Below, piece after piece: positions 1 to 11,994 of a DNA stretch of 64,000 nt (within the stretch, counting starts at the first letter, position 1; every line of letters starts with the position of its first letter). The position numbers were made by a program, and so were the translations under genes. This DNA is from Eucalyptus grandis (taxonomy: Eukaryota > Streptophyta > Magnoliopsida > Myrtales > Myrtaceae), in assembly GCF_016545825.1 (NCBI RefSeq), contig NC_052618.1, positions 20,349,561 to 20,413,560 of the forward strand, written 5' to 3'. The notes beneath the pieces are model-generated. The model made no database searches. It was not told the origin of the DNA and saw only the letters and a program-made list of their open reading frames with translations.

Positions 1-616
1 ACGAGTTGGCATTGATCCACTTGGTAAAATAGTCTATCGCTACCAAGATAAATCGATGCCCATTTGAAGCCTTGGGGTTAATGGGCCCGATCACGTCAAT
101 TCCCCACATTGAAAAGGGCTAGGGTTGAGACATTTGTTGAAGTTCAATTAGAGGGGCGTTTATCCTGTCTTCATAAATCTAGCATTGGTGACACCGTTGT
201 ACGTGCTAAATGTAGTCGGACTCCATGGTCAACCAATAATAACCGAGCCGCGTGATTTTTCTCACCAAAAAGTGTCCATTCATATGGGGGCCGCACTCCC
301 CTTTATGTATCTCTTTCATCAAACGATCGGCTTCTTTAGCATCGACACACCTTAGCAATATCGAGTCGAAGGACCTTTTGAAGAAGACATCTCCACTGGT
401 GAAGAATTTTGATGCTAGCTTTATCAAATGCTTTCTGTCTGTTGCTTCACTTCCTTTGGGGAATTCACCCTTCTGTAGATACTTCAAGATGTCGTGATAC
501 CAAGGTTGTCCGTCCGGTTCCTCTTTAACCATCATGCAATAAGTCGGGCACCTAAGGATTTCCATTCTCAATGGTTTAATGTCCAAGCCTCTAGCTACTT
601 GCAACATCGAAGACAA
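1..616 (-). pseudogene. Ty3 (Tat) integrase fragment
   Basis: The minus-strand frame 616-206 shows the zinc-binding N-terminal region of a Ty3 integrase. It has residues of the type HKGECGPHMNGH and a tyrosine-rich GYYW segment, which is how Tat integrases begin. Left of 205 the frame continues after a stop into the catalytic core, with a MWGIDVIGPI-like segment holding the first catalytic Asp and a YFTKW segment. The frame is interrupted by at least two stops, so it is not functional. The rest of the core lies outside the window. Confidence 0.8.
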
Positions 617-637
617 GGTAGCTAGGGCATCAACGAA

Positions 638-1010
638 CTAATTTTGAGACCTTGGTAAGTATTCGAATGATATTTCTTGGAATTCTTCCGTCAACTCCCC
701 CAGGAACTCATGATATGGAATTAATTTAGAATCTCGTGGTCGCCATTTGCCTTCAATCTGTAATATGATAAGGGCTGAATCACCATAAACTTGCAGCTTC
801 CGAATTTTCATATCAACAGCGGCTTGGAGGTCGAGAATGCATGTTTCGTATTCAGCGATGTTATTCATGCAAGGGAACGTCAATTTAGCAACGACAGGAT
901 AATGCTATTCATCCAAGGAGATAAGAATTGCCCCAGTACCCAACCCGGCTAAGTTAACCGCACCATCAAAGTACATTGTCCATATGTCGCTTGATACCAA
1001 TAAAATTCAC
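638..1010 (-). pseudogene. Second RNase H domain (aRNH) of the Tat element
   Basis: The frame 883-638 and its upstream continuation give an RNase H fold of the archaeal/plant-like kind: a YFDGAVN-like start with the first Asp near 970, a NNIAEYE segment with the catalytic Glu, a VYGDSALII segment with the next Asp, and a C-terminal YLPRSQN. A TAG-type stop splits the first strand and another stop follows YLPRSQN. Placement between the pol RNase H and integrase is what identifies the Tat lineage. This is established for Tat/Ogre elements; the assignment here is from motif reading only. Confidence 0.75.
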
Positions 1011-1081
1011 TCTTCTGCATCACTATCCTCATCAGATGCTCTGGACCTCTCGAAATTTTCTGCCAACATGTTTACTATGGC

Positions 1082-1500
1082 TCAACCTTTAAGAGACTTA
1101 TGTCCCAAGCTCTGAACATCAAACTCAGAAATTAAGAATTGCCACTTGGCCAACTTGCCAACCAATGCTGGCTTCTCTAGTAGATATCTAATGAGATCAT
1201 TTCCGGTCACCAACAAGATTTGGTGATGAAGTGTGTACTGCCGCAACTTGTGCAAGACCCAAATTAAAGCCACGCAAGTTCTCTCAACATCCGTATAGTT
1301 CATCTCAAAAACAGTGAACTTCTTGTTCAAGTATATTGCACATTCTCTTCCATCATTTGGTCTTTTTTGGGCTAGCATGACTCCCAGCGACTCGTCATGT
1401 ATGGTTAACTACAAAATCAAGGGAATTTCAGGGAGTGGGGGTACTAAGACTGGTGCATGAGTGAGAAAATGTTTTATCTTCTCAAATGCACCCTAGCACT
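1082..1500 (-). pseudogene. RT-associated RNase H fragment of the Tat element
   Basis: The frame 1378-1082 resembles the Ty3 pol RNase H, with AIYLNKKF, a NYTDVERTCVALIWVLHKLRQY segment containing the conserved Glu, and a C-terminal part ending in a GKLAKWQFLISEFD block. These residues match the usual order of this domain after the reverse transcriptase thumb. The reading frame starts and ends abruptly and upstream sequence to about 1500 is out of frame, so it is a decayed copy. Confidence 0.75.
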
Positions 1501-1680
1501 CGGCATTCAACTCAATATTTGCATTCTTTTTCAGGAGCTTAAAGAATGACTTCACCGTTTCAGACAACTGACAAATGAACCTCGCCACATAATTAAGTCG
1601 TCCCATTAGGCTACGGACTTCTTTGGTGGTAGTCGGGGGTCGGAATTTGCAAATGGCTTTAACCTTCGACGGATCAATCT

Positions 1681-2640
1681 CTATGCTTTACTACTAACCA
1701 TGAATCCTAATAGCTTCTCAGATTTCGCTCCAAAAATGCATTTTGCGGGATTGAGGCGCAACTTGAACTTCCGAAGATGTTTGAACAACCTTCGCAAGAC
1801 TTTAACATGATCTTCACCACATCTCGATTTCGTAAGCATGTCGTCGACGTATACTTCGATTTCCTTGTGCATCATGTCATGAAATAACGTGACCATGGCC
1901 CTCTAATATGTTGCCCCGGAATTCTTTAGACCGAAAGGCATCACTTTGTAGTAGAAAGTTCCCTAATGAGTTATGAATGGTGTTTTGCTCCTGTCTTTCT
2001 CCTTCATACGGATTTGGTTATATTCGAAAAAACCATCCATGAAGGAGAATAACTTGAATCCCGCCCTTTACTAAGGTTTTTAATCGACCCACCAAAATAT
2101 ATTAGTGGCGACTCCTAGTTCAATTGCATGTTAACAATTTGTCAACCAAGACATCGATATGCGGGAGCGGAAAGTCATCCTTAGGACTAGCTGGGACTAA
2201 CTCGATTCAAGTCGCGATAGTCAACACACACCCTAATTTGCCCATCTTTCTTCATTACAAGCACAATATTTGCTACCCAATCAGCGTAACGAGTCACTTC
2301 GATAAAGTCTACTTTCAATAGTTTCATCACTTCTTTTTCAATCTTCTTAGACAACTCTGGTTTAGTTCTCCTGAGTCTTTGCTTCTTGGGTGGCACATTG
2401 GGATCTGTTGGTAAAGCATGTTTCACAATTTCAAGATCCAATCCTAGCATGTCGGCATATGTCCAAGCGAACACATATTGATACTCTTTCGGAAGATTAG
2501 TCATCCTTTTCACTTCTGACTCTGAGAGACATGCCCCAATTTTTACTTCTCTGACATTCTCCGCATCCCCCAAATTTATAATGAATGTTCGATCTTTAGT
2601 CAACGGCTTAGATTCTTCGTGTCAATTCCATTCGCGCTCG
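1681..2640 (-). pseudogene. Ty3 (Tat) reverse transcriptase, broken into fragments
   Basis: The frame 2603-2187 begins with an acidic INLGD segment and continues into the RT fingers, with a YADWVANIVLVMKKDGQIRV-like block and CVDYRDLNRVSPS. The frame 1896-1681 carries the palm active site as EVYVDDMLTKS, with the YVDD aspartates intact, followed by LRLNPAKCIFG. Between them (about 1900-2186) frames are disrupted, and the catalytic Asp of the first palm strand is not in a clean frame. Gene order and motif spelling match Tat-lineage Ty3 elements. It cannot make a complete enzyme. Confidence 0.85.
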
Positions 2641-3160
2641 ATCCCCCTTTGATCATCATCGTCGGTGTCATCGGAACCTGAGGGACTTTCTTCATGCACA
2701 TCTGAGTCACATGCGTCTTTATCATGATTATGCATAATGTAATACCTGAGATGCGATGAGATGAGTTAGAGTAATATCAACAACAAAGATGATGCATGTC
2801 ATTTTCAAAAAGCTTTTGAAGTATTTTTGTAAAAATTTCAAGAACTCATCCTTATATCCTCGGATTTCCTCGTTCTTGCAAGACAGTCAAATAAGGGAGC
2901 ATGTGAAGGCTTAGGCCTCAGTGACCATCATAGGACTAGTTTGATGTGCTTCCATATGTTCTTAATAAAACACGTGTCTTTTTATTGAATGAATAAAGAT
3001 AAGGTTGTATTTTAACACACACCACCCTTGACCAATAGCTCAAGATCATGGTTGACCAAAGTTTACTTTACAATTAACATAAATATGAAACAAAGAAAGA
3101 AAAACTACGAGATCCCACGTAGGGGAAAAGACATAAAACAGAAGACTAGGCTAGACGAGA

Positions 3161-3938
3161 ACCACCCTACTCTAGAGGGACAACCACGACTTTAGAGGAT
3201 TCGGCTTCCTCGCACGCCAGGATGGTGAATATAATGTCTTCCTCAAATAGCTCGGTCACACTATAGATATCCTCCCTTTCCTCGAACAACATCCTTAGGG
3301 GTCCTAGAAACGTCTCTTCCAGCAACAAGGGAAACGGGCTTTGATAGCCCTCGTTCTCTTCAGTCTAGGCAACGCATTCACTCTAGTCTCTGTACTCATT
3401 TTGACCTCCTCGGGCACCTCGGCCTCTATGCCTTCCACGGATGGGTTAATAACGTTCCCACAATGTGGAAATAACACGAACCCGAAGAAAGCTAACAGGA
3501 AGATCCTATTCTTTCGAAAAGATGGGGCATTTTGAAAAGCTCGTTTAGGAATGAAAACGGGCAGGTCTTGCGATTAGCTTTCAAAACTTTCTTCACGTCA
3601 TCCTCCTTAACTCTAAAGAAATCAAATAAGATCGATGCATGCTCAATCCCTACAGGTGGGCTAATTAACTCCGACACCAAGGGCTTTCCAATGGCAATAC
3701 TGTACTCTTCCAGGGTTGGAATGAGTTCGTGATCACTGAGTATGAACATGCAAGTTTCGGGGCACCAAACATGCGCTAACGCTTGTACTACACCAAAATA
3801 AGTTTCTATCTCTAATAGGGGAAGTAAACGTCCAACATATGATCGCACCCTATCATAGCCATTTGGATCTACTTTATCCAACCACGTGCGAAGCTTGGCT
3901 TTCGAGACGGAGATGATGCGAAGGTCGGGTACCCCCAT
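3161..3938 (-). pseudogene. ORF1-like region with a DUF7745-like (plant mobile domain-related) protein
   Basis: The frame 3938-3492 encodes 148 residues that begin MGVPDLRIIS and contain a GRLLPLLEIE segment, ALAHVWCPETCMFILSDHELIPTLEEY and an ISPPVGIEHA segment. The pattern of a 'W-P-x-x-x-x-F' strand followed by 'xLxPTxEEY' is typical of plant proteins annotated as DUF7745, which are commonly found in Ty3 elements; I assign this from memory of the family. A later short open stretch (about 3289-3161) is acidic and ends with VVVVPLE before a stop, and may be the original C-terminal part in another frame. It lies directly downstream of the 5' leader, where Tat/Ogre elements carry an extra ORF1. 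Confidence 0.6.
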
Positions 3939-4609
3939 CGTATGATCAACCTAATTTGTCGTGGACCGACCAAAAGGAAAGCGAATAAGTAAATTGCGAA
4001 GAAAAGAATTCAAACAAAAACTTACCTTACTCATTGAGCAATGATGTCAATGCCATAGACATGTGCATGGACAATGGTTCGATTTCTACTCTAGACGACC
4101 CAAAATGAAGCCATGAGATCACAGAACTGAACCAACAAGCTCGTGGCTAGGTCATGTTACCCATGACTCCAGCTTCGTCAAATGACCGACCCGTGTCGCA
4201 TGCTCATAGACCAGGGTGGGGACCTCCAACATTAAGAAAGGAGTTTTAGGGATGAGATGGGCGACTCGTACTACATGCTTGTAGTCAGAGTGGTATCCAC
4301 CTCAACACTATCCTAAGTTATCCTATGTGGCCTAGGTCCGACGGCAGGTTGTGTGTACTATGGTGCAGTGCAATGCAGAAAACGCAAGCATGACAATTTA
4401 TAGGCAAGCAACACTTTATACATAAAAAATAAACCATACATTCCTACACCTTCCTGCAAGACAAAGGTAAGCAAACACTTCCCCTTATACCTCACATTCA
4501 ACATGAACATTAAACAACCGACTTGTTAGGGATGTACTTAGGACCCTCACTACTAAACAATATGAACAAGATCAATTTCGGCCTAAGTCCTCTAAGGTCT
4601 AAAACCAAG
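3939..4609 (-). other. 5' leader of the Tat element between primer binding site and first ORF
   Basis: This non-coding stretch lies between the putative primer binding site (4610-4628) and the first open frame at 3938. I see no reading frame or repeat of note. Its place fits the long untranslated leader usual for Tat/Ogre elements. Confidence 0.5.
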
Positions 4610-4628
4610 TCCCCAACGGAATCGCCAA
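4610..4628 (-). promoter_or_regulatory. Primer binding site of the Tat element
   Basis: On the minus strand this reads TTGGCGATTCCGTTGGGGA, two bases after the end of the LTR. TGGCG(A/C)xTCCGxTGGGGA is the usual primer site of Tat/Ogre-type elements, generally assigned to a tRNA-Arg primer; that tRNA identity is from memory. It fixes the orientation of the element and shows that the sequence to its right is the 5' LTR. Confidence 0.7.
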
Positions 4629-4630
4629 GC

Positions 4631-5591
4631 AGTCGTGACCTACCCTCGGGGGGAGGGAATAGGTTTAGGGGTATTGCCTAAAAGACGGACCTAAGGCCCA
4701 TGATTAGGTGCAACCTCTCCCAAGCCCATACCCTGCATGACATTAGAATATTCTTTAAGAATTTTGCACAAAAGGAGTCGCCACTAGCCTATTGGGGTCG
4801 GCTAGAAACCAAGTGAGACATGGGAGTTTACCTCACTTCCTACGCAGCCAGAGAATCTAGTATCAAGCACTTGATTACACTAATTGACCAATTAGTACAT
4901 TTTCGGTACCTAATCTTGTTCATTTTAACAAAATGATTGTTGTCAAGCAATTTGGATTGATTTTACTTATCCACTAACATATTAAAGTGATCATACGGGT
5001 GCAATCTAAACACATACTATTAAACATACCATAAGACTACACACATACTATTAAACGTATCCACCAACAATCAAAGCTAACAATGTCCTAAATACCATAT
5101 GACTACACACATACCATCAAACATAACAAGATATGCAATCTAAACATGCGATGTAATCAAAATAAATGCATAATTACACTTAAAACGAAAATACCAGCAA
5201 TTCCTAACCAAACCCTACCATTTTTGGATTTTCGAAATTTTTTTTTTAAAATTTTTCTTAAAAAAATTCAATTTTTTTGAATTTTTAATAACTTTTAATT
5301 TTTAATATTTAAATATTTTTAATTTATTTAACAATTTTTTTATTTGAAAAAATGGGCGAACCAGGTCGGATTCGGTCTGACCTAACCCGATTCGACCCAG
5401 AAGCGAGTCGGAGTCCGGTCTCCGGCCGAACCCGGGTTCGGTCCGCTGGAGAGACGAGCTGATTGGCCTGCTCAGAAAAGAGCAAGGCCCAATCAGGCCT
5501 TCAATTAAATTCGGATTGAGCCTAACCAGTAGGCTTGATCTGGTCTAAGTTTTTTCATTTTAAAATGAAGCCCATAAGCCCAATGTACTAA
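4631..5591 (-). repeat. 5' LTR of the Tat element, 3' part (left of the Harbinger insertion)
   Basis: This piece abuts the primer binding site. It shares its order of sub-segments with the solo LTR at 13848-15781: an 'agtcgtgacc' end (the solo copy has tgtcgtgacc), a 'ggagtcgccacta' block, a 'gattacacta...cctaatcttgtt' block, an AT-rich tract, then a 'cccgac' rich block. It stops at a TAA that is repeated at 12472-12474 beyond a Harbinger transposon. The two pieces together are about 2240 bp. Confidence 0.8.
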
Positions 5592-5692
5592 GGGTGCGCA
5601 TGAGAACATTTCTTGGCTAGGGAACAATTTCTTTTCAGAAATAGTTCTTTTCTATTTCTATTCTGGGGAACAATTTCTGAGCAAAAAAATCC

Positions 5693-5852
5693 GTTTGATA
5701 ACTGTACAAAATTTTTATTTCTGGAACAAAAAAATAACAGAAACACGTTTGATAACTGCACAAATTTCTATTTCTAGAATAGAAAAAGAACAGAAACACG
5801 TTTGGTAACGCACAAAATTTCTATTCCAAATTTTATTTTAAAAAAAATTAAA
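5693..5852 (+). repeat. Subterminal tandem repeat of the Harbinger element (about 54 bp, three units)
   Basis: Three successive units begin at 5693, 5747 and 5800, each opening with gtttg(a/g)taac and continuing with caaaatttctatttc-like sequence and acagaaacac. Subterminal repeats of this kind are commonly transposase-binding regions in DNA transposons; that role is inferred here. Confidence 0.75.
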
Positions 5853-6805
5853 AATAAGAAAAATGCATAAATTAGGTATTACATAAAAATTGGCAAGATC
5901 AAAATATTATTAGATTAATAATACATTTGATTAAGTGTAAGCATTGTAGTTGAATATGCTTGTAACATAAGTGGTATTGTAATGGAAAGTGAGCTATTAT
6001 TTTATATCTATGTGTGAGGATCTTTACATATGTTTTATAGCGTATTGAATTTATGTAGCGCTTTGTTGGAATCGGTATTCACAAAACGATGTTTTGAACT
6101 ATAATTCTCAATAATATTTTTTCTTTTTGCGAATTTTAGCAAATATTGCGAAAAAAGCACACGTAATATTGTCGGCCAAATTAATTTATGCTCATTTCCT
6201 TGGGACTAAGTTTTTACTCTTAAAAAAAAAAAAATTGTAATACTAGTGCATTCGTGGTTAGGGATTTTAGTCTCTTCTAATCTTGACATAGATGTCGGGT
6301 TGGAGTTGGAAATTTTCAACTGTTGGAATGGTGCAGGCATGACGTGGCTTTATTGTCATTATGCATTTAGTTCATAGTATACTCCTAAAACACTTAGTAA
6401 AGACATTGGCCTCTTGCATTTTGAACCGTCGATGCATTCCATTTTGATGTTAATTTTTACCTTGCTTCTTCCGAATTACCTTGCTGTCGTTATAAGGTTT
6501 TGGCTAATTTTGATAAAGAGATGTGTTTTTCTTCTCCTCTTTTGCTTTTTTTCTTTCTTGACTAGCATACAAACTTCGGATGGTGGTTTGTACGTCTTGA
6601 AGTGTCAACTATACAATAGCTTACCATTTGCTTCTCTTCTATTTGTCCATATTTATGATACATTCAATGGCATTTATGCTCATGGAGATATAATTGGATG
6701 ACCTTAATACTATTAATAGAAATGTATTCATAATAGTTTACAAACACATCGCAAAAGTTTTCACCAAAAAACAAAAAACACGTCACAAAAGTCAGAAATA
6801 AAAAG

Positions 6806-8204
6806 TCATGGAATTTCTTGCATATTGTGATCCCTTGCCATCATATTTGCAATATCTTTCCTGATCATGTTCATCTCAGCCGCCTCATCATGTGATGCAT
6901 CATCTACAACCTCGTCTTCTGTAGATCCAAGTGGATAATCCGGATCTCCATAAAGGGCAAAGTTCCTGTCCATCTTGTCTTGGTCGCGAATATAATTATG
7001 AAGAGCACAACATGCAATTACAATATATACTTGCTTTCGAATTGAAAATGGAGGCATGTGTGTCAAAATGGAGAAGCGATTTTTAATACTCCAAATGACC
7101 TCTCGATAACATTTCTCAATGAAGAATGCTTATGATTGAACAATTCTTTTGCTGTTCTGGGCCTTCTCGTTCTACCCCTATACTCATTCAAATGATACCG
7201 TTCACCTTTAAATGGAGTTAAAAATCCTGGAAGTGATGCATAACCAGAATCTACAACATAGTATTTTCCTACAATAAATATATACATAAATTTGTTATGA
7301 TATGCAATAGCTATACAATCATAAAAAAAAAAAAATCACTTAATATAGAGAAAACAAATACCTGGTGGTGGTCGAGGAAATTGCAATCGAGGAGTCTCAA
7401 GTGCTGCCGAGAGAACCCGACAATCATTGGCAGATCCTTCCCACCCAGCATATACGAAAGTAAATTTCATATCAAATGAACAAGCACACATCACATTTTG
7501 AGTGGTAGTCCATTTCCTGCCTCTAAATGGGATTTGTTTTGATATAGGGACGGATGCATCAACGTGGGTGCCATCAATAGCACCAATGCAGCCCTGTGAT
7601 TTTGTGAATTTATAGCGTTAGACAATATTATCAACTATATATATTTTAATAATGTAAAATTGATATTAAAATCATACCTTAAAGTAACGTGCATGGTTAG
7701 GATCGATAAGAATCTCCTCTGGAACAATATCAAAAGAAGGCGGCCTGATAGTCTCTTTTGATAATTTGAGAAACGCTTTTAATACTAGAGTGAAGAACTT
7801 ACTGATTGTTTGTCCCGAACGTTGAAATCTCTCACATAAATCTCTATTTGTGTTTTTGTGACCAACCATATATAAAAAAATCCCAACTTGTTCATCAACC
7901 TTTACATATCGAGTATCTTCCAGCCAGCCTCTTGCCTTCATTAGATCACATAGGTTAAGAAAAACATGTCTCTCTAACCTGAATGCTTCATATATCCTAT
8001 CGGAATGTCCATAAACAATTTCCCTTACCCATTCGGCTCCTGATAATTACTATCCCTAATAGGCTCTTTCGTATGCAAAGACATGTCCAAATTAGCAAGA
8101 GTTAACCATGCTGTTATTATGTCAATATCAAAGTCATCCAAATACCATTCGTATTCAACTGCTGTGACCTCTTCATTAGACACACTATTTGATTCATCTT
8201 CCAT
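6806..8204 (-). pseudogene. PIF/Harbinger DDE transposase (HARBI1-like nuclease), three exons, frameshifted
   Basis: Exon 1 (8204-7678) carries the N-terminal helix region with EWVREIVYG, FRLERHVF and ERFQRSGQTIS, typical of plant PIF transposases. Exon 2 (7593-7362) holds GCIGAIDGTH, the first catalytic Asp, and GWEGSANDCRVL, the second. Exon 3 (7268-6806) has DSGYA, GERYHLNEY and ELFNHKHSSLRNVIERSFGVLK with the catalytic Glu, then ACCALHNYIRD. Splice ends are GT/AG (AAG|GTATG, CACAG|GGC, CAG|GTATT, GTAG|GAA). A one-base shift near 8030 separates the N-terminus from EWVRE, and a missing A in an A-run near 7075 shifts frame just before the ALHN block. The catalytic triad is present but the gene is dead. 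Confidence 0.88.
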
Positions 8205-8452
8205 AGTACCTATGCCATTACACAAATATAAGAAAATCAATATAGATATATGTAAAAATAAAAATAAAAAATAATGGAAACCAATAACGTAAGTAATAGA
8301 GTGAAAAGTCAAACCAAATATAAAAATTCAGCACAATCCATCATATCCAAACCACAACATAGATGCAAAAGTCGCAACAAAATAACAACCAAAAACATAA
8401 AAAACAGTCTGATAAAACTCCAAGCAATCCACGACACATTTCCTAACATCCA

Positions 8453-9440
8453 CTAAAGACGTTGGAGAAGTGTATATCTCAATTCAGTTGGGGTTTTGAT
8501 AAAAGCCTCCCTCCACGTGGCATTATCGCAGGCTCGCTCCTTTGCTTTGCTATAGAGATCTGGGTCCAACATAGGCATGGCAAGTAGGGTATCAATCACC
8601 ACAGATATGGAGAATGGGTCTGTAGGTGGTGATGTCACTTGTGAGTTGACAGAACCACTCACATTGATTAACCCTACTTTTGATCATCTCTTGCAAGGCT
8701 TTGCAGGTGCTAGCAACAGTAAATGATTGACTCTTCTTTCTCCTCTTAGTATTTGGGGTTTTATCCATCCTATGTTTGTCATGAACTGGAATAGGAGTTT
8801 TGTCAGACATAACATCTTCCTCATTAACATGCTGTGCACCAACGTCCTCTGGTCCATTGTCTGCATCATCACCACCAATATTAAGTTCATCCGACATCAC
8901 CATATCTTCGACATTTCTGATGAATAGTTCCCAGTAGCATATGTATCGCCAAATATAATACACAAGTCAGAATATTGAGGAAACCCATCCTTCTTGAATT
9001 TCACCCACTCAATATTATCCTGCAATTTTCACAATGATGACATATATCAGCAATACAATTAAACATATTTGATGTACATATATAGTGCTATGAAAATGGT
9101 CAAAGGTTAAATCATACCTTGATATGAGATTCCCATATGCTCGGATCATCAAAACAACTTTTTTGTTCACATTGTCCCAGCCAAATCCGGATTGTGAAAG
9201 AAGCTTCTTGAAACTAGCATACTGCTTTTTCAATTTGTTCACCTTATCCTTCAACTGTACTGCAGTATATTGAAGTTCTGCTCGTTTGTTGAATTCTATC
9301 CGTATGTTATTCCACCCTACTTTGTTGAAAGTAGAAGAGGTGCGATTTCCTTTGTTGACCTCTTCTACCAACAAACTGACGAACAAGTTCGTTAAAGGCT
9401 CAGTCCACTTTGCGATGAATGCCTCTTTTTGGATGCCATA
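8453..9440 (-). pseudogene. Myb/SANT-like DNA-binding companion protein of the Harbinger element
   Basis: The frame 9440-9015 contains AFIAKWTEPLTN, EEVNKGNRTSSTFNKVGW, IEFNKRAELQYTAVQL and LKKQYASFKKLL, which match the plant trihelix-type Myb_DNA-bind_3 domain (PF12776) found as the second ORF of PIF/Harbinger elements. A frameshift near 9150 moves the DDPSIWESHIK segment into another frame. After a GTATGA donor, exon 2 resumes with DNIEWVKFKKDGFP and LCIIFGDTYATG. The C-terminal part (8963-8453) has an acidic stretch, a KRRKK basic patch and a final SISVVIDTLLAMPMLD-type helix. No in-frame start is visible. The protein class is thought to bind the transposon ends and carry the transposase to the nucleus. 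Confidence 0.8.
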
Positions 9441-11400
9441 TAACCTTCACTAGTTGAACATCATATGAGTTCAAGACAATTAAAAAGAAAGTGCAACATG
9501 CTGCTGTCTTCTTTTCTCATCACCATCTTTTAGACTAAATAAAGACACAAGCATCAAAATGTCTTTATAGCTCTAAACATTGGATAGCTATTCAGTGCAT
9601 AAACATTGGGTAGCTATTCAGTGCAATGTTTAAATTCTCAAATGTTTCATTCCATTATTGTATATTTTTCAAGACAATTTGCTCCTCAAAACAAAGAACC
9701 AGCAAGATTAGTAAACACAAATCAAGCTGAAACTACTGCAGAATTGACAGATTTCAAATGTGTTTTTCAGCAAGCAAACGACATCCATTATGGGCGTACG
9801 ACATATCAAATCGAAGCTCTAGAAGTGTATTTTTTATGTCTAGAAGAGCTCGAGGTCAAAAATTCATCTAGCACTTCGTTTCAGCCAAAACAGTAAGTCC
9901 ATCACAAAGATACGAAATTGCGGAGTAATACAAATCAAACTCAGAGTTTGATCAGAAAATTGCCACAAAAAGTTTGATGAAGTACATACCCAAAGCTTCA
10001 CACAAGCATCAATGACAACTAGAATCAAGCATATAAAAATAATAAACTGAACATGTTGTTCTAGTAATCAATACTTCAGCAACATTGACAAATTACAGCA
10101 GAGTTTCAGGTATGCAATTGATAGGAGAAAATAGAGAAAGAGCGAGCGTCATATCGAAAGAGAGAGAGACAGATTGCATAGGCCTTATTCAATCTAAATC
10201 AACCATAAAATTCAGTAAATATATGTGCATAAGCCGCAACATGCTTAGCTACATCCAAGAAATGAAGCTTTCCTTCATTTTACATGCATAGCCCGAACCA
10301 TTAGGTCCAGGTATCCACTCTACCTCCATTGATCAAGGGCGACACAAGCACGGGGGAAGCAACGTGAGAGAAGCGAGCACAAACAGAGGCAACGCGACAG
10401 AGGCGACACATTCAACTTCAGAAAAGTTGAGAATCACCACTAGAACAAGTACAATGAGAAAGAATCAAAGTAACAAACCTGATTTAGGGCAAGACGACCA
10501 CGAGGCAATGCAACCAGAGGCGATGCGAGCCGGAGAAACTTGACCAGAGGCGACGGGATTGCAGGCAGTAGGATTGGAGAGAGGCGATCGGAGGCGATGG
10601 CACTGCAGGTGGCAGATTCACCCCTTCACCTTTGTTTTGATGAAAAGTGAAGTATAATACTTCGTAAGTAACCAAGATGTCAGCACTCATGCAGTAACAA
10701 ATCCTTAGCACCCAACAGGAACCTAAAAAAAAGGGACAACAATAGAGAAAATCATTGGTCATTTTACTTTGAATTCAAGAGAAGTAAGAGGATCGGATCT
10801 TGACAAGTTTTATTTAAGGCACCAAACCTGAGAAGCAACAAATAAACACTGAACAATGCCAAAGTAGCCCCTCAACCTACGCAGGCACGCATCGGCGAAC
10901 TTCATAGCAGCATGTGCCTGCATATTTCATTTTCACATTATGTGATCATGTCAAATGAGTCCACATATAAAAGAGCCATCAACTTTCCAGTTCATGAAAG
11001 AGATCGGATCACAACTCAAAAGGCCGAAAAAGGACTCGCCATTGAGAGAGTTGCCAAGCCAGCTCCAGCTTTTAGCCTAAAGTCATAAAACACAAAGTAC
11101 ACGATTCAGTCGGCTTCATGACAACTGACATTTAGCATTCTACAGAAAGTGCAATTTCTTATAGGCTCGTTGTTGAACATATAAGAAGTTCTTATTAGGA
11201 AGAATACAACACAAACCCGAGATAAAAAAGGTAACATTGTCACCGCCGCGTGACCCGAACAAACTGGAACATCAACTTCTCTAGGATCTAGACCTAGTAC
11301 TTCTGCCTTCATGGAACATAATAGATTAAAAATCTGATGAGATATATCAGCGAACACCTACAATATATTGGGGGGAACGAAAGAAGGGGGAAGGAAAGAA
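9441..11400. other. Non-coding interior of the Harbinger element
   Basis: No recognisable protein or RNA gene. The stretch 10480-10620 has imperfect 'gaggcgatg' style motifs like those at 12000-12200. The open frames here are short and without family resemblance. Confidence 0.5.
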
Positions 11401-11433
11401 GTTGTTGGCTTTCATGACCTTGTCTCGAAACTG

Positions 11434-11890
11434 CTCCTCCGACTTCCGGACCGACCTAGGCGCGGCGACCACCACCGCGCGCGGCTCCTCCTCGAACGGC
11501 CCGGCGAGCCGAAACCACCGCACGGAGCGACGGGACCGCTTGCCACTCCTCCTCCGACTTCCGGACCGACCCAGGCGCGGCGACCACCACCGCGCCGCGA
11601 AGCTCCTCCTCGAACGGCTCGGCGAGCGAAACCACCGCACGGAGCGAAAGGACCGCTTGCCACTCCTCCTCCGACTTCCGGACCGACCCGGCGCGGCGAC
11701 CACCACCGCGCCGCGGAGCTCCTCCTCGAACGGCCCGGCGAGCGAAAACCACCGCACGGACCGACGGGACCGCTTGCCCTCCTCCTCCGACTTCCGGACC
11801 GACCAGGAGGCGACCACCACCGCGCCGCGGAAGCTCCTCCTCGAACGGCCCGGCGAGCCGAAACCACCGCACGGACCGACTGCGAGCGGC
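11434..11890 (+). repeat. GC-rich minisatellite, about 116 bp unit, four copies
   Basis: The segment ctcctccgacttccggaccg recurs with phase points at 11441, 11556, 11673 and 11789, giving periods of 115, 117 and 116. Each unit continues with gcggcgaccaccaccgcg, ctcctcctcgaacgg and gaaaccaccgcacgga. The long overlapping open frames on both strands here are a product of this GC-rich repetition and do not look like a protein family. Confidence 0.9.
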
Positions 11891-11994
11891 ACGAGGCGAC
11901 GGCGGAGGCAGCCTTGTCGGGCAAAACGCGAAGTGGGTCTTCGAGGGAGCGGAGCGAGGAGAGAGAAGGGTCAGTTGTGGCGCCAGGGATGATG

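Larger units (their letters stand above)
1..4630 (-). mobile_element. Internal region of a Tat-type Ty3 LTR retrotransposon, truncated by the window edge
   Basis: Reading the minus strand from right to left, this stretch runs from a primer binding site next to the LTR through an ORF1-like region, reverse transcriptase, a first RNase H, a second RNase H and the start of integrase. A second RNase H between the RT-RNase H and integrase is the hallmark of the Tat/Ogre lineage of Ty3 elements. I see no gag with a zinc knuckle and no protease between 2640 and 3160, so the element is internally deleted or badly decayed. Reading frames are broken by many stops and shifts. The 3' LTR must lie left of position 1. 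The 5' LTR is on the right, split by a Harbinger insertion. Confidence 0.85.

Noticed and set aside
2124..2321. Plus-strand frame over the Tat reverse transcriptase
   Set aside because: It is the antisense shadow of the minus-strand RT, which has recognisable motifs.
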